In this document: positions 22,922 through 24,906 of the stretch, in pieces | How positions within the stretch are numbered: the first letter of the stretch is position 1 | Layout of the letters: each line of letters opens with the position of its first letter | Notes under the pieces: model-generated | What the model was told of the DNA's origin: nothing | The model's input: the letters and a program-made list of their open reading frames with translations, nothing else | The model's database searches: none | Assembly: GCA_964519595.1 (NCBI GenBank) | Contig: CAZFJN010000031.1 | Coordinates: 1-24,906, forward strand | Direction of reading: 5' to 3' | DNA: 24,906 bases | DNA from: JANRKF01 sp964519595 | GTDB taxonomy: Bacteria > Pseudomonadota > Alphaproteobacteria > Rickettsiales > SXRF01 | Translations under genes and position numbers: made by a program

Positions 22922-23699
22922 GTCGGAAAGAACGTCAGTAAACAGTCAGATGAAAAATCAGGAGAATATTGGAAATCTGCGTTCATTTGGCCGCCGCAAG
23001 GGGCGGCGTTTGCGTCCTCATGTGCAGAAGCTGGTTGATATTCTTCTGCCGGAAATTTCTGTTGATGGTGTAATTGATATTAATTCAATGCTGGTTAAAA
23101 CAGCAGATAAAGAGAAAAATAAGCAAGCTCAGCATTATCAACAAAATCAGCATTATAAACAGCTTTATCTGGAAATTGGCTTTGGCGGCGGCGAACATCT
23201 GGCACATATCGCCGCAATCTATCCGGATATTTTAATGCTAGGCTGTGAACCATATTTAAATGGCGTTGGCAGTTTACTTAAGGAAATTGAGAAAAACAAT
23301 TTACGCAATATCAGAATTTACAATCAGGATGCGCGTGATCTTCTCGCCGCGCTGCCGGATAACTGCCTTGATCAGGCTTATATTCTCTATCCTGATCCGT
23401 GGCCGAAAGCGCGCCATTATAAGCGCCGCCTGATACAAAAACCGTTACTTGCCGCGCTGGCTAGAACCATGAAACCGGGCGCAAAACTTCATATTGCCAC
23501 TGACTGGGATGATTACTGCACATGGATTTTAGAGCGCATTCTGGCAGATGGAAATTTTAACTGGCTGGCGGAAAGCTCAGCAGACTGGAATCAGCCATGG
23601 CCGCAATGGCTTCCTACTCGCTATGAGAAAAAAGCCCGCCGCGAAGGACGCTGCAGCAGCTATTTAACCTTCCAGCGCGTTTTTGATATCGGCGATTAA
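22920..23699 (+). CDS. trmB: tRNA (guanine-N7-)-methyltransferase
   Basis: TrmB makes m7G46 in the variable loop of tRNAs using S-adenosylmethionine. The 259 residues have the N-terminal FGRRKGRRLRPHVQ, motif I LEIGFGGGEHL (84-94), GCEPYLNGV, the signature YPDPWPKARHYKRRL (157-171) and the C-terminal TRYEKKARREGR. The protein is longer than the usual 220-240. Extra residues at about 64-81 (KEKNKQAQHYQQNQHYK) come from a degenerate 18-bp repeat (23129-23146, 23147-23164) placed just before motif I. The start ATG 22920 has no clear ribosome binding site. The 3' end overlaps convergent metZ by 36 bases. metK and trmB are neighbours in many alphaproteobacteria; here the toxin-antitoxin remnant lies between them. 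Confidence 0.94.
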   Translation: MSERTSVNSQMKNQENIGNLRSFGRRKGRRLRPHVQKLVDILLPEISVDGVIDINSMLVKTADKEKNKQAQHYQQNQHYKQLYLEIGFGGGEHLAHIAAIYPDILMLGCEPYLNGVGSLLKEIEKNNLRNIRIYNQDARDLLAALPDNCLDQAYILYPDPWPKARHYKRRLIQKPLLAALARTMKPGAKLHIATDWDDYCTWILERILADGNFNWLAESSADWNQPWPQWLPTRYEKKARREGRCSSYLTFQRVFDIGD

Positions 23700-24875
23700 A
23701 TCAGCAGCATCTTCTATTCCCGGCGACAGCCTGATCAGACCATCCGAAATGCCAAGCCGCGCGCGCTCCTCTGCGCCGATACTGGCGTGAGTAGTGGAAG
23801 CAGGATGAGTTGCCAGCGATTTGGCATTGCCTAAATTATTGGAAATATCAAAAATCGTCAGACGATTTAAAAATGCAAAAGCCGCCTTCTTGCCACCACT
23901 CATTTCAAAAGCAATCATCGGACCGCCATGATTCATCTGTTTTCTGGCAACAGCATATTGCGGATGATTTTTAAGGCCAGGATAAAGCAACCGCGCTATT
24001 TCCTTACTACCGCTTTCTTGACGGCTATTCAGGAAATTAGCGATCTGCTCAGCATTTGCCAAATGTTTTTCCATTCTCAGGCTGAATGTTTCAAGGCTTT
24101 TAAGCAACAGCCAGGCGTTAAACTGGCTCATATGCGGCCCGCTATGCCGGCAAAACGGCATTAAAACATCCTCCAGCCATTTAACATCATCAGATAAAAT
24201 AGCACCGCCAAGAACACGTCCCTGACCGTCGAGATGTTTGGTCGTTGAATAGATTATTATATCTGCACCAAGCGCCAGCGGTTTCTGCACCAGCGCCGTA
24301 GCGAATACATTATCAACAATCAGCTTCGCTCCGTGTTTCTTGCAGATACCAGCAACAAATTCTATATCAACCAGCTCAAGAGTCGGATTGGCAGGCGTTT
24401 CAAGAAATACACATTTCGTTTTCGCAGTGATCGCATTCCGCCAACCTTCCTCATCAGCAGCGGCGACCAGAGTGTAGCTGATGCCAAAACGCGGCAGAAT
24501 TTGTGTAATTATGTAATGACATGAAGAAAACAGAATGCTGTTTGCTACTACATGATCGCCAGCGCGTAATTGCGCCATTAAAACCGCAAATAAAGCCGCC
24601 ATTCCTGAAGAAGTAACCACACATCCCTTCGCGCCTTCAAGTAAAGCCAGGCGCTCCTCCAGCATCTTCAAATTAGGATGCGAATAACGACCATATTTAA
24701 AACCTTCCATACTGCCGTCAAAACGCGCCTCGCCAATTTCCGCCGAGTCATAACTATAGCTGGAATTAAGAAATAGCGCCTCAGAAGTCTCGCCAAACTC
24801 GCTCATCATCCTGCCGCCATGAACCAACCTGGTGGCAAGAGCAGATTTGCTGATGATGTCCTTTATTATTTTCAA
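23664..24875 (-). CDS. metZ: O-succinylhomoserine sulfhydrylase
   Basis: MetZ is a PLP enzyme of the Cys/Met metabolism family that makes homocysteine from O-succinylhomoserine and sulfide. The 403 residues include LATRLVHGGRMMSEFGETSE, YGRYSHPNLKMLEERLALLEG, the active-site SSGMAALFAV, ETPANPTLELVDI, Asp188 in VDNVFATALVQKPL, and the Schiff-base Lys213 in STTKHLDGQGR. HLDGQGRVLGG is more typical of MetZ than of cystathionine enzymes. The start is TTG 24875, with a strong AAAGGGG ribosome binding site about 8 bases before it; the next ATG would cut conserved sequence. The 31 bases left upstream are too few to judge a riboswitch. Closely related O-acetylhomoserine enzymes cannot be fully excluded. 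Confidence 0.92.
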   Translation of the reverse strand: MKIIKDIISKSALATRLVHGGRMMSEFGETSEALFLNSSYSYDSAEIGEARFDGSMEGFKYGRYSHPNLKMLEERLALLEGAKGCVVTSSGMAALFAVLMAQLRAGDHVVANSILFSSCHYIITQILPRFGISYTLVAAADEEGWRNAITAKTKCVFLETPANPTLELVDIEFVAGICKKHGAKLIVDNVFATALVQKPLALGADIIIYSTTKHLDGQGRVLGGAILSDDVKWLEDVLMPFCRHSGPHMSQFNAWLLLKSLETFSLRMEKHLANAEQIANFLNSRQESGSKEIARLLYPGLKNHPQYAVARKQMNHGGPMIAFEMSGGKKAAFAFLNRLTIFDISNNLGNAKSLATHPASTTHASIGAEERARLGISDGLIRLSPGIEDAADLIADIKNALEG

Positions 24876-24906
24876 GTTAAGCCCCTTTCCGAAATTTTCC
24901 TAACCA

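Noticed and set aside
24876..24906. Possible SAM riboswitch (SAM-II type) before metZ
   Set aside because: Only 31 bases are available and the expected GCUAAAAAGGG-like end is not seen; the purine run fits a plain ribosome binding site for the TTG start.

Overview
This window reads as the chromosome of an alphaproteobacterium with moderately low G+C. The strongest sign is the run miaB-phoH-ybeY-corC/hlyC-lnt-XRE regulator-metK-trmB, a gene order I know from Alphaproteobacteria. The Alph_Pro_TM (TIGR02186) protein next to a TauE/SafE permease, and dapA followed by smpB, point the same way. I cannot fix the order or family. The six-gene biotin cluster and the abundance of simple tandem repeats would suit a host-associated organism, but that is inference.

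Layout. Bases 1-92 hold the start of a secreted protein on the minus strand, divergent from dapA (lysine and cell-wall precursor synthesis) and smpB (ribosome rescue). A 519-residue protein I do not recognise follows. Bases 3652-9804 carry a complete biotin route in two divergent units: bioB-bioA leftward and bioF-bioH-like-bioC-bioD rightward, with overlapping stop and start codons inside the units. An RDD membrane protein overlaps the end of bioD. Bases 10406-14076 are leftward: a universal stress protein, the Alph_Pro_TM protein plus TauE/SafE permease pair, a lipoprotein and tsaB. From 14135 the conserved rightward block runs through tRNA methylthiolation (miaB), PhoH, the rRNA endonuclease YbeY, a CBS protein, apolipoprotein N-acyltransferase, an XRE regulator, S-adenosylmethionine synthetase and the tRNA m7G methyltransferase trmB. 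A degraded YefM/YoeB-type toxin-antitoxin pair sits between metK and trmB. metZ (methionine synthesis) converges on trmB at the right edge.

Functional links. BioC needs S-adenosylmethionine and BioB consumes it, as do MiaB and TrmB; MetK makes it and MetZ feeds methionine synthesis. MiaB, TsaB and TrmB all concern tRNA modification, although TsaB is transcribed from the other strand.

The most unusual features are structural. (1) Short tandem repeats occur in many spacers and inside conserved enzymes (bioA, bioF twice, lnt twice, trmB and the unknown protein). In coding sequence the clear unit lengths are 9, 12, 15 or 18 bp; in spacers they are mostly 7, 11, 13, 14, 16 or 22 bp. (2) A roughly 132-bp element made of three hairpins interrupts the YoeB-type toxin gene; removing it with one copy of a 4-bp flanking repeat restores an 88-codon toxin frame and a natural antitoxin stop. 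(3) A 147-bp imperfect palindrome lies between the XRE gene and metK, and a separate perfect 9-bp stem covers the metK ribosome binding site. (4) Tandem 16-bp operator-like palindromes precede lnt.
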